A stretch of 64,000 nt of DNA from assembly GCF_900115805.1 (NCBI RefSeq), contig NZ_FOXU01000004.1, forward strand, positions 248,001 through 312,000, in the 5' to 3' direction. Under the pieces are notes generated by a model. The model did not search any database and was not told the DNA's origin. It saw only the letters and a program-made list of their open reading frames with translations. The DNA comes from Psychrobacillus psychrotolerans. GTDB lineage: Bacteria > Bacillota > Bacilli > Bacillales_A > Planococcaceae. This document shows positions 39,166 to 47,184 of this stretch, one piece after another (the first letter of the stretch is position 1; each line of letters opens with the position of its first letter). Both the position numbers and the translations under genes were made by a program.

Positions 39166-39197
39166 AAAGAGTGTGTCTTAGGACATGCTCTTTTTAA
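39166..39197 (+). terminator. Terminator after the polytopic chemoreceptor
   Basis: AAAGAGTGTGTC, 4-nt loop, GACATGCTCTTT (39166-39193, with one G-U and minor mismatch), then TT. Confidence 0.75.
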
Positions 39198-39249
39198 ATA
39201 CAAAGTATATAAAAATATAGAGTGAACACTGTAGTTCTTGGAATACTGA

Positions 39250-39360
39250 TTTCCATTTCAGCTTGGCGCTTTCCGCGGGCGAGGCCGAGCATCCACGTTC
39301 GCTATGCTCTCTGAGGGATCTCGATTTTCTCGCTTATATGCTGGAGTCGTATTAACTATT
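39250..39360 (-). repeat. Dispersed GC-rich repeat (family E), inverted copy
   Basis: The plus-strand core GGCGCTTTCCGCGGGCGAGG is the reverse of the copy between leuA and leuB. The match continues through GGATCTCGATTTTCTCGCTTAT and GGAGTCG at its end. It occupies the first part of a 764-bp gap that otherwise holds family E copy D, a promoter and no supported gene. Confidence 0.75.
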
Positions 39361-39519
39361 AATTATAAATGAGCTTATCTAAACATGATAAAAGGTAAGG
39401 TTACAGTATCTAACATATTTGCCTAGAATGTTAGTTACCGATTTATACGGCATATTGTCCGAAGGCAGTCAATTTAATAGTTACGTATTGTAATAAAAAC
39501 ACAAATATGGTGTACTTGG

Positions 39520-39712
39520 TGATTGGTGCGGAGGGAGGACTCCAGCGAACTAGCATGAGTTGAAAGCCTCGCAGGAACGCTTATAAGAGGAACTAAGGCT
39601 AAGAACGCCACTTCGTGTGGCAAAGCCTTCGTGACCAACATCCTGTTGGCCCGAGGAGATTGAAGCCATGCCCGCTGAAAGCGTCCGTCCATGAGCAGAA
39701 ATCAACTTTATA
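39520..39712 (+). repeat. Dispersed GC-rich repeat (family E), long variant
   Basis: The element runs from GGAGGACTCCAGCGAACTAG to GCCCGCTGAAAGCGTCCGTC and CAGAAATCAAC. An internal insert of about 70 bp adds two hairpins, GCCAC-TTCGT-GTGGC (39608) and CCAAC-ATCCT-GTTGG (39636). It would be a structured RNA if transcribed. The minus-strand ORF across it has no ribosome-binding site or family and is not supported. Confidence 0.7.
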
Positions 39713-39854
39713 ATTATATTTTTAATCACTTATCCATGAACTTGAAAAAATTGTATGTATAACTCACTGTTTTGGAGAGATAACATCTATATAAGACAAT
39801 CCACAACTCTCCTTTTCATCCACTTCACCTCGTCAACACGCTATCTTGTTGAAG

Positions 39855-39883
39855 TTCACAAATTACTTTTCACTTGTTATACT
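39855..39883 (+). promoter_or_regulatory. Sigma-A promoter of the YitT-family gene
   Basis: TTCACA (39855-39860), 17 bp, TATACT (39878-39883), about 40 nt before the start codon. Confidence 0.55.
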
Positions 39884-39923
39884 AGTGCAGGCAAACAAAG
39901 AATGTGGATGAAAGAGGAATGAA

Positions 39924-40799
39924 ATGGAAACTAATATTAATCGTAGACAATATAAAGAACCACACCCCATTATTAAAAATTCCAAGGATTATGTTTATGT
40001 AATCATTGGTGCAGCTATTATTGCGATCGCATTCAACGTTTTTTTGTTACCGAACCAGGTAGCTTCTGGTGGAGTTAGCGGAATTAGTACAATCTTAAAA
40101 GGAGTCTTTGGTTGGGCGCCTGGACTTGTGCAATATGCATTTAATATTCCATTGTTTATAGCAGGACTTATATTTTTAGGCGCAAAATTTGGTATTAAAT
40201 CGTTTGTCGGTACATTAGTGCTACCAGCAGTTGTACTATTGACGGCTGCCTGGGAACCATGGACGATGAATCCATTACTTGGCGCATTGTTTGGTGGAAT
40301 TAGTGTTGGTTTAGGTTTGGGTATCGTTTTTAGAGGTGGCGCATCTACAGGCGGAACAGATTTAGCAGCACAAATTATTACGAAGTATACGGGATTCTCT
40401 CTTGGGACAAGTGTGCTGTTAATAGATGGATTGATCGTACTTAGTGCAGCTTTTGTTTTTGATATTGAAAGGGCCCTTTATGCGTTAATAGCATTATTTG
40501 TTACCACTAAAACGATTGATCTTGTGCAACTAGGTTTTAGTCAATCAAAAATGATTTATATTATTACGAATAAACAGGATGAAATTAGAGATGCTATATA
40601 TACCGAGATTGATCGCGGTGTAACGAAACTTCCAGCTTATGGTGGCTATACGAATGTGGAAAGACCAATTTTAATGGTCGTGGCTTATCAGACAGAGTTC
40701 ACAAAGTTGAAACATATCATTAAAACTATTGACCCTGCTGCTTTTGTCATAGTTTCGGATGCCTATGAAGTACTGGGAGAAGGTTTCAAAAGATCATAA
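39924..40799 (+). CDS. yvjA: YitT/DUF2179-family membrane protein (YvjA-like)
   Basis: The 291-residue protein has five to six membrane segments (YVYVIIGAAIIAIAFNVFLL, then GLVQYAFNIPLFIAGLIFLG). The family signature FRGGASTGGTDLAAQIITKY is followed by a cytoplasmic C-terminal DUF2179 domain of about 90 residues (GVTKLPAYGGYTNVERPILM, then DAYEVLGEGF). Function is unknown in Bacillus. Its position between prfB and cccB matches yvjA of Bacillus subtilis. AAAGAGGAAT precedes the ATG. Confidence 0.85.
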   Translation: METNINRRQYKEPHPIIKNSKDYVYVIIGAAIIAIAFNVFLLPNQVASGGVSGISTILKGVFGWAPGLVQYAFNIPLFIAGLIFLGAKFGIKSFVGTLVLPAVVLLTAAWEPWTMNPLLGALFGGISVGLGLGIVFRGGASTGGTDLAAQIITKYTGFSLGTSVLLIDGLIVLSAAFVFDIERALYALIALFVTTKTIDLVQLGFSQSKMIYIITNKQDEIRDAIYTEIDRGVTKLPAYGGYTNVERPILMVVAYQTEFTKLKHIIKTIDPAAFVIVSDAYEVLGEGFKRS

Positions 40800-40849
40800 G
40801 TAAGGTATAATGAGTATGCAGATTAAATTTAACTTAGGGAGGTAATAAC

Positions 40850-41197
40850 ATGAATAAGAAACTCTTAGCTTTAATATTTGGAGCAGGATTAGTACTTGCT
40901 GCATGTGGTGGCGGAGATGATAAAGCTGATAAAGATACATCAACAGACTCTGGCACTACAACTACTGAAACAGCTTCAGTTGACGCAGAGAAAATTGTTA
41001 GCGCAAAATGTATTAGCTGTCATGGTCAAAACTTAGAGGGACAAGGTAACTTCCCGGCCCTTAACAATGTAGGTTCACGCCTATCACAAGATGAAATTTT
41101 AAATGTAATTGAAAACGGTAGAGGCGCAATGCCAGGAGGTATTATTTCTGGAGATGACGCAACTGCAGTAGCAGAGTGGTTAGCTGCTAAGAAATAA
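40850..41197 (+). CDS. cccB: Cytochrome c-551 lipoprotein
   Basis: This is a membrane-anchored electron carrier on the outer face of the membrane. The 115-residue precursor has a lipoprotein signal with lipobox LAAC (Cys near residue 19) and a flexible Asp/Ser/Thr linker. The haem site is CISCH in IVSAKCISCHGQNLEGQG. An axial Met lies in GAMPGGIISG. The pattern matches CccB of Bacillus subtilis, which is also next to ftsE. AGGGAGGT is the ribosome-binding site. Confidence 0.93.
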   Translation: MNKKLLALIFGAGLVLAACGGGDDKADKDTSTDSGTTTTETASVDAEKIVSAKCISCHGQNLEGQGNFPALNNVGSRLSQDEILNVIENGRGAMPGGIISGDDATAVAEWLAAKK

Positions 41198-41217
41198 TCT
41201 TTGAAAGTTAACAAACG

Positions 41218-41251
41218 AAATCAGCTGCTCTTTGAGTAGCTGATTTTTTTA
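41218..41251 (+). terminator. Terminator of cccB
   Basis: AAATCAGCTGCT, 5-nt loop, AGTAGCTGATTT (41218-41246, one G-U), then T. The remaining 220 bp to ftsE show no gene. Confidence 0.85.
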
Positions 41252-41422
41252 TTGAAATAAAAGAAGGAATCTTCTCACATAATGTAGAATATGGGGTAGT
41301 GGGTACAAGGTATGTAAGTGAAATTTACTAGTTAGGATAAAACGTAGATTCGACTTTAGACAATTCCCCCTATAATTACCTATAAAATGAAATCTAATTG
41401 TAACAAATAATAGCGTTTCTAA

Positions 41423-41431
41423 TGTTATAAT
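41423..41431 (+). promoter_or_regulatory. Extended -10 promoter candidate for ftsEX
   Basis: TG-T-TATAAT is an extended -10 element about 45 nt upstream of ftsE. No good -35 is visible at the usual distance, which extended -10 promoters tolerate. Confidence 0.45.
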
Positions 41432-41475
41432 AGGCGTGTTGCATTTTATGACGAATCTAAATAGGTGGTTTATTA

Positions 41476-42162
41476 ATGATAGAAATGATAAATGTCTACA
41501 AGAAATACCCAAATGGTATTGTTGCCGCAAACGGTATTGATGTAAAGATTGAACAAGGTGACTTTGTCTATGTAGTTGGACCAAGTGGAGCAGGAAAAAC
41601 GACATTCATCAAAATGATGTATCGAGAAGAACGCCCAACCTCAGGAGATATTTTAATAAATGGTATCAATTTAGCTACTCTAAAAAATAGTAAAGTTCCA
41701 CTTTTAAGACGCCAAATCGGTGTAGTGTTCCAAGATTTTAAATTATTACCACGTTTGAGTGTTTATGAAAATGTGGCGTTTGCATTAGAAGTTATAGAAG
41801 AAACACCAAAAGTGATACGACAAAAAGTTATGGATGTATTAGAACTGGTAGGGTTGAAAGGCAAAGCAAGAATGTTCCCAACGGAGCTTTCAGGTGGAGA
41901 ACAACAACGTGTGTCAATTGCAAGATCCATCGTCAATAGACCCAAACTTGTCATAGCAGATGAACCTACAGGAAACTTAGACCCAGAAACCTCATGGGAA
42001 ATTATGAATATATTTAAAGAAATTAATGCTCGAGGAACAACAATTATTATGGCAACTCATAATAGAGAAATTGTTAATACTATTAGACACCGTGTTATTG
42101 CAGTTGAGGGTGGATTAATCACTCGAGACGAATACGGAGGAGAATACGGTTATGAAGGGTAG
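41476..42162 (+). CDS. ftsE: Cell division ABC transporter ATPase FtsE
   Basis: FtsE powers the FtsEX complex, which switches on peptidoglycan hydrolases rather than moving a substrate. The 228-residue product has Walker A GPSGAGKTTF, Q-loop GVVFQDFKLLPRL, signature LSGGEQQRVSIARS, Walker B LVIADEPTGNLDP and the H-loop MATHNRE. The 3' end overlaps ftsX by 11 nt. AGGTGG precedes the ATG. Confidence 0.97.
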   Translation: MIEMINVYKKYPNGIVAANGIDVKIEQGDFVYVVGPSGAGKTTFIKMMYREERPTSGDILINGINLATLKNSKVPLLRRQIGVVFQDFKLLPRLSVYENVAFALEVIEETPKVIRQKVMDVLELVGLKGKARMFPTELSGGEQQRVSIARSIVNRPKLVIADEPTGNLDPETSWEIMNIFKEINARGTTIIMATHNREIVNTIRHRVIAVEGGLITRDEYGGEYGYEG

Positions 42163-43039
42163 AACATTAGCAAGACACTTTAGAGAAAGTTTAAAGAGCA
42201 TCAGTCGTAACGGATGGATGACATTTGCTTCGGTTAGTGCGGTAACAGTTACATTATTACTTGTCGGCGTTTTTGTCATGATTATGATGAACTTGAACAA
42301 AGTAGCAGATGACTTGGAGAAAGACGTAGAGATTAAGGTCTATGTCGAATTAACAGCAGATGAAGCAGCTATTACAAAGCTAGAACAAGATATTAAAGAC
42401 ACAACTGGAATTGAAGAAGTTACATATTCTCCAAAAGGAGAAGAATTAAGTAAATTAGTAGTTGATTTTGGAGAAGATTTACGATTATTTGAACAACAGA
42501 ATCCACTACATGATGTGTTTTATGCTAAAGCTACCAATCCTCAGGAAACAGAAAAAGTGGCAGCAAAATTAGATCGTCTCGATAATACGTTTGAAGTTAA
42601 GTATGGGGAAGGTAAAATAGAAAAACTATTCTCCTTCTTGAACACAGGGAGAAATGTTGGATTAGTGCTAATCTTGGCATTACTATTTACAGCAATGTTC
42701 CTAATATCTAACACCATTCGTATCACAATTGTTGCAAGAAGAAGAGATATCGAAATTATGAAACTAGTAGGAGCAACGAATTGGTTTATTCGTATTCCAT
42801 TCATCTTAGAGGGTATGTGGCTAGGGATTTTAGGAGCTATCATTCCTATAACATTAGTTACAGTACTCTACTCTAATATCTATAAATTGTTAGAGCCAAA
42901 ATTAGAATCAGGAAACTTATTTAAACTGCTCGAATTCTCGCCATTTATTTATCAAGTAAACGCATTAATATTATTAATGGGTGTACTTATTGGTATCTGG
43001 GGAAGTTTCATGTCGGTTCGTAAATTTTTACGGGTATAA
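42152..43039 (+). CDS. ftsX: Cell division membrane protein FtsX
   Basis: FtsX is the membrane partner of FtsE. The 295-residue protein has TM1 at about residues 20-45, an extracellular domain of about 130 residues (containing DVEIKVYVELTADE) that docks with a wall hydrolase, and three C-terminal TMs (LVLILALLFTAMFLISNTIR and later). GGAGGAG lies inside the end of ftsE. The next gene, an M23 protein with a coiled coil, is its likely extracellular partner. Confidence 0.96.
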   Translation: MKGRTLARHFRESLKSISRNGWMTFASVSAVTVTLLLVGVFVMIMMNLNKVADDLEKDVEIKVYVELTADEAAITKLEQDIKDTTGIEEVTYSPKGEELSKLVVDFGEDLRLFEQQNPLHDVFYAKATNPQETEKVAAKLDRLDNTFEVKYGEGKIEKLFSFLNTGRNVGLVLILALLFTAMFLISNTIRITIVARRRDIEIMKLVGATNWFIRIPFILEGMWLGILGAIIPITLVTVLYSNIYKLLEPKLESGNLFKLLEFSPFIYQVNALILLMGVLIGIWGSFMSVRKFLRV

Positions 43040-43068
43040 TTGGTAAATTGAAGGGAGCAAGATAGGTT

Positions 43069-44394
43069 TTGAGAAAACAGTCTAAATGGATGCTAAGAAT
43101 TATGGCTATAGCTACTACTGGGGCGCTTTTAATAACGACTCCTAGCGCTTTAGCGAATACTCTAGATGATTTAAAACAAGAACAAAAACAATTAGAGCAA
43201 AAGAAAAATAATATTGACTCAACTATCAAACATACAGAAGGTAAGATCGATCAAAATGTATCGAAAATAGATCAAATTATGGCTCAAATTAAAGAGTTAG
43301 ATACTAAGATTATTAATACAGAATCACAGATTTCGGAAGTATTAAACCAAATAAAATTAACAACTACTGAAATTGAAAAGTTACAAGCTTCTATTAAAGA
43401 GCTTGAAAGAAAAATTGAAGAACGCGATCAACTACTAAAAGAACGTATTCGTGCTGTTCAAGTAAGCGGAGGATCTGTAAGTTACCTAGATGTTTTATTA
43501 GGGGCAAATAGTTTCATCGATTTTATCGACCGTTTTTCTGCTGTCAACACGCTGATGGATGCAGATCGTACTATCTTAGAAGAGCAAGCAAATGATAAAA
43601 AGCAATTAGAAGAACAACAAGCAAGTTTAAACAAAAAATTGCAACAGCAAGAAGATAGCAAAAATGAACTTTTAAGTTTAAAGGCCTCTCTGGATGGACA
43701 AAAAGCTTCTAAAGGTAATTTAGTAGACCAACTAGAGGTAGAACAAGCAAAATTACATGAAGAAAAAGAAGTTTTAGAAACGGAATATGACGAAATTCTA
43801 AACTTAAGTCAAGAAACACAAAACAAAATCGTTTCTGAACAAAAAAGATTAGCAGAAGTTGCAAGAAAAGCAGCTGAAGAAAAGAAACGTAAAGAAGCAG
43901 CAGAAAGACAACGTCAGCAAGCAGCTAGTGGCGGTGGCGGTGGCGGTGGTTCTTCAATAGCCATTCCAAATGTCTCTGCTGGGGCATGGACAAAACCAGC
44001 ATCAGGTCGATACACTTCTGGATATGGTAGTAGAACACACCCAATTTCAGGAGGAGTAAAAACTCACTACGGTATTGATATTGCGAACAGTACAGGTACA
44101 CCAGTACTATCTGCTGCTGATGGAGTTATTTCTTACGCTTCTCCACTGAGCACATACGGGAATGTAATCATGGTGACACATTCTATTGATGGCCAGACAT
44201 TTACTTCTTTATATGCGCATTTAAGTAGTATTAAAGTTAGTGTTGGACAAGTTGTATCAAAAGGTCAGATTATTGGAGCGATAGGTACTACCGGAAATTC
44301 TACTGGACCTCATTTACATTTTGAGATTCATATTGGAAACTGGGAAGGTATGGCCAAAAACTCTGTTAACCCACTGAGATATATTTCATTATAA
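43069..44394 (+). CDS. Coiled-coil M23 peptidase, probable FtsEX-activated wall hydrolase
   Basis: The 441-residue precursor starts at TTG after AAGGGAGC. A signal peptide (about residues 1-28) leads to a long coiled coil (about 30-280, LKQEQKQLEQKKNNIDS and so on) with a Gly-rich linker. The C-terminal LytM/M23 metalloprotease domain has Zn ligands in GSRTHPISGGVKTHYGIDIA and in GPHLHFEIH. All canonical ligands seem present, so it may be active rather than an EnvC-like activator. Bacillus subtilis FtsEX activates CwlO, encoded elsewhere. Here the candidate is in the same operon. Confidence 0.88.
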   Translation: MRKQSKWMLRIMAIATTGALLITTPSALANTLDDLKQEQKQLEQKKNNIDSTIKHTEGKIDQNVSKIDQIMAQIKELDTKIINTESQISEVLNQIKLTTTEIEKLQASIKELERKIEERDQLLKERIRAVQVSGGSVSYLDVLLGANSFIDFIDRFSAVNTLMDADRTILEEQANDKKQLEEQQASLNKKLQQQEDSKNELLSLKASLDGQKASKGNLVDQLEVEQAKLHEEKEVLETEYDEILNLSQETQNKIVSEQKRLAEVARKAAEEKKRKEAAERQRQQAASGGGGGGGSSIAIPNVSAGAWTKPASGRYTSGYGSRTHPISGGVKTHYGIDIANSTGTPVLSAADGVISYASPLSTYGNVIMVTHSIDGQTFTSLYAHLSSIKVSVGQVVSKGQIIGAIGTTGNSTGPHLHFEIHIGNWEGMAKNSVNPLRYISL

Positions 44395-44402
44395 TAGTAA
44401 CC

Positions 44403-44437
44403 AACGCTTTTCCATTCGTGGAGAAGCGTTTTTTTAT
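44403..44437 (+). terminator. Terminator of the ftsEX-M23 operon
   Basis: AACGCTTTTCCA, TTCG tetraloop, TGGAGAAGCGTT (44403-44430, one G-U), then seven T. Strong. Confidence 0.92.
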
Positions 44438-44480
44438 TGTAGATTTCATAATAGAATTCAAGATAGCTTATGGAAAGGTA

Positions 44481-45358
44481 CTACTATGATTTACGTTCCG
44501 TGCGTACGCTTTCCGCGGGCGGTCCGTGAGCCTCTTGCAGAGTCTCACCTGGACACGCTGTTGCCGCAGGAGTCGCCGCACAGCACTTCAATCAATAAGT
44601 GAGTAGTGTTAACTTTAAAATTGAATTGATTGAGTAGTATAAAAACGATGAATTGGAAATTTTAATATAGAAGGAAAAAACAGCAAATAACCGATTGTAG
44701 TAAGTAATAAAAGGCAGTTACTACTGTGATTTACGTTCCGTGCGGACGCTTTCCGCGGGCGGTCCGTGAGCCTCTTGCAGAGTCTCACCTGGACACGCTG
44801 TTGCCGCAGGAGTCGCCGCACTGCACTTCAATCAAGAAGTGAGTAGGTATTAACTTTGAAATTGGATTGACTTAGTAGTATAAAAACGATGAATTGGAAA
44901 TTTTATTATAGAAGGCAGCAAATAACCGATAGTAGTAAGTGACAAAAGGCAGTTACTACTGTGATTTCCGTTCCGTGCGGACGCTTTCCGCGGGCGGTCC
45001 GTGAGCCTCTTGCGGAGTCTCACCTGGACACGCTGTTGCCGCACTGCACTTCAATCAATAAGTGAGTAGGTGTTAACTTTAAAATTGAATTTATTTATTA
45101 GTATAAAAACGATGAATTGGAAATTTTAATATAGAAGGCAGCAAATAACAGATAGTAGTAAGTAACAAAAGGAAGTTACTACTGTGATTTCCGTTCCGTG
45201 CGGACGCTTTCCGCGGGCGGTCCGTGAGCCTCTTGCAGAGTCTCACCTGGACACGCTGTTGCCGCTGGAGTCGCCGCACAGCACTTCAATCAAGAAGTGA
45301 GTAGGTATTAACTTTGAAATTGAATTGACTTAGTAGTATAAAAACGATGAATTGGAAA
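44481..45358 (-). repeat. Four tandem units of GC-rich repeat family E
   Basis: Units begin CTACTRTGATTTMCGTTCCG at 44481, 44721, 44956 and 45179, so periods are 240, 235 and 223 bp. Each has the GC-rich core (GACGCTTTCCGCGGGCGGTC, then GTGAGCCTCTTGC), a hairpin of GTGAG..CTCAC, and GTCGCCGCA, followed by an AT-rich tail (GTATAAAAACGATGAATTGG). The third unit lacks about 12 bp (GCAGGAGTC region). The high identity between units suggests recent amplification. Minus-strand ORFs of 62-68 codons inside are repeat artefacts. Confidence 0.88.
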
Positions 45359-45422
45359 AGGTTAGTTAAGAGAAGATGATTCAGATCTAAAGAAATTAAA
45401 TCCAGTATCATCAGTGGTACTT

Positions 45423-46410
45423 AGGATGCGCGCCTTTCAAGCCGCATGAGCGCGAAGAATGAGACTTCCTAAAGGATGAAGGAGCTGAAAGCGGCCATCC
45501 TAGAAGGTTCATGCGTAGCGTGGGGCCAGCGCACATCCGTTTAGAAGACATTTCATTAATCATTTACTCACTCAGGAACGTTAAATACAAGCGGACCTGA
45601 TTCAAATACTCGCATAATTCACTAGATACTGGCGTTCACAATGGTTTTACTCACCCTGCATACTCGCGAAACGGAAAAAATTGTCATAAATTAGCAAGAA
45701 TGATTACTTTCTAATGATTTGTCTCTTTAGAATAATCTTCTCTATGTCATCAGCAGAAACTAGGATGTGCGCCTACCAAGCCGCATGAGAGCGAAGAATG
45801 AGACTTCATAAAGGATGAAGGAGCTGAAAGTGACCATCCTGGAAGGCTCATGCGTAGCATGCGGCCAGCGCCCATCCGTTTAGAGAAGATTTTCATTAGC
45901 ATAAATATCATTTACTCACTCAGGAACGTTAAATACAAGCGGACCTGATTCAAATACTCGCATAATTCAATAGATACTGGCGGTCACAATGGATTTACTC
46001 ACTCTGCAAACTTATTTACTCGCGAAACGGAAAAAATTCTCTAATAGCGGAACATAATTACTTTCTATTGTTATATTGTCCTTTTAGAATATCTTCTCTA
46101 ATGTCATCAGCAGAAACTAGGATGTGCGCCTTCCAAGCTGCATGAGCGCGAAGAATGAGACTTCCTAAAGGATGAAGGAGCTGAAAGCGACCATCCTGGA
46201 AGGCTCATGCGTAGCGTGCGGCCAGCGCCCATCCGTTAGAGAACATTTTATTAGCATAAGAACAATTTAGTATGATCAGTGGTACTTAGGATGTGCGCCT
46301 TTCAAGCTGCATGAGCGCGAAGAATGAGACTTCCTAAAGGATAAAGGAGCTGAAAGCGATCATCCTAGAAGGCTCATGCGTAGCGTGCGGCCAGCGCCCA
46401 TCCGTTTAGA
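45423..46410 (+). repeat. Second tandem repeat family (F), four units with spacers
   Basis: A unit of about 123 bp occurs at 45423-45545, 45762-45884, 46119-46240 and 46288-46410. It starts AGGATGTGCGCC, contains GCGCGAAGAATGAGACTTCC and AAAGGATGAAGGAGCTGAAA, and ends GGCCAGCGCCCATCCGTT. The ends are inverted (GGATGTGCGC with GCGCCCATCC). A spacer of about 215-235 bp (CTCAGGAACGTTAAATACAA, then ACTCGCGAAACGGAAAAAAT) is duplicated after the first and second units. No supported ORF. With the family E block it fills the 2.1-kb gap between the M23 gene and the thioredoxin gene. Confidence 0.88.
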
Positions 46411-46533
46411 AAATATTTCATAAGCTTACTCTTCACTACATAGTCACAATTGCAACTCTTTTAATTCGTATTTTAGGCAACGGATAACATATAATAAGGG
46501 CAGAGAAATATCGTACCAAGTAGGAGGTATTAT

Positions 46534-47112
46534 ATGAAAAAGAAAATAATTGCGCTAGTAGTTATTGCTGCTCTAATAGCGATAGCCACAATATCGTTTG
46601 TTAGAGGTAATATCGATGAACAAGAAGCATTTGCAGGGGAGCAGATGGGCACAGATTTGGCAAACAATCCTGCCAACGAAGGTTTAGGTCAAGGGAATGT
46701 GGCACCTAACTTTACACTCACGACATTAGCTGGCGAGGAAGTTACGCTCGCAGATTATAAAGGGAAGAAAATAGTTTTAAATTTGTGGGCAACCTGGTGT
46801 GGACCATGTAAAGCAGAAATGCCACATATGCAAAACTATTACGAAGATATGGCAGAAAAAGAAAATGTAGAAATTTTAGCTGTCAATTTGACAAGTAGCG
46901 ATGTTGGAATTGATAAAGTGAAAGCCTTCCAAGATGATTATGCACTTAGCTTTCCTATACTTTTAGATGAAGATGGGGTAGTTGGGGAAGCCTATCAAGC
47001 GATTACAATACCAACGACGTATATGATAGATACGACAGGGACCATCCAAAATAAGATTGTTGGTCCAATGGATGAGCAAATGTTAGCAGACTATATAAGT
47101 AATTTAAAATAA
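46534..47112 (+). CDS. Membrane-anchored thioredoxin-like protein (TlpA/ResA type)
   Basis: The 192-residue protein has an N-terminal uncleaved TM anchor (residues about 4-24) and an extracytoplasmic TlpA-like thioredoxin fold. The redox motif is LNLWATWCGPCKAEMPHM (WCGPC near residues 90-94). A cis-Pro is in ITIPTTYMID. Relatives (ResA, StoA) reduce disulfides outside the membrane for cytochrome c maturation or spore cortex synthesis. The nearby cccB fits the former, but the substrate is not readable. GTAGGAGG precedes the ATG. Confidence 0.9.
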   Translation: MKKKIIALVVIAALIAIATISFVRGNIDEQEAFAGEQMGTDLANNPANEGLGQGNVAPNFTLTTLAGEEVTLADYKGKKIVLNLWATWCGPCKAEMPHMQNYYEDMAEKENVEILAVNLTSSDVGIDKVKAFQDDYALSFPILLDEDGVVGEAYQAITIPTTYMIDTTGTIQNKIVGPMDEQMLADYISNLK

Positions 47113-47184
47113 GAATCGATTTTTGGGGCAAGTATTAAACTCCTCTTTTCACACATATATTAGTGGAAAAGTAGGAGGTTGAAC

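Noticed and set aside
39474-39692. 72-codon minus-strand ORF
   Set aside because: It lies across a structured repeat copy and has no ribosome-binding site.
44615-45279. Three similar minus-strand ORFs of 62-68 codons (RQQRVQVRLCKRLTDRPRKA type)
   Set aside because: They exist only because the noncoding unit is repeated. They lack ribosome-binding sites and their ends fall in the AT-rich tails.
44481-46410. Insertion sequence or transposon
   Set aside because: No transposase frame is present in either repeat family. A non-autonomous element remains possible, but I cannot show target duplications.
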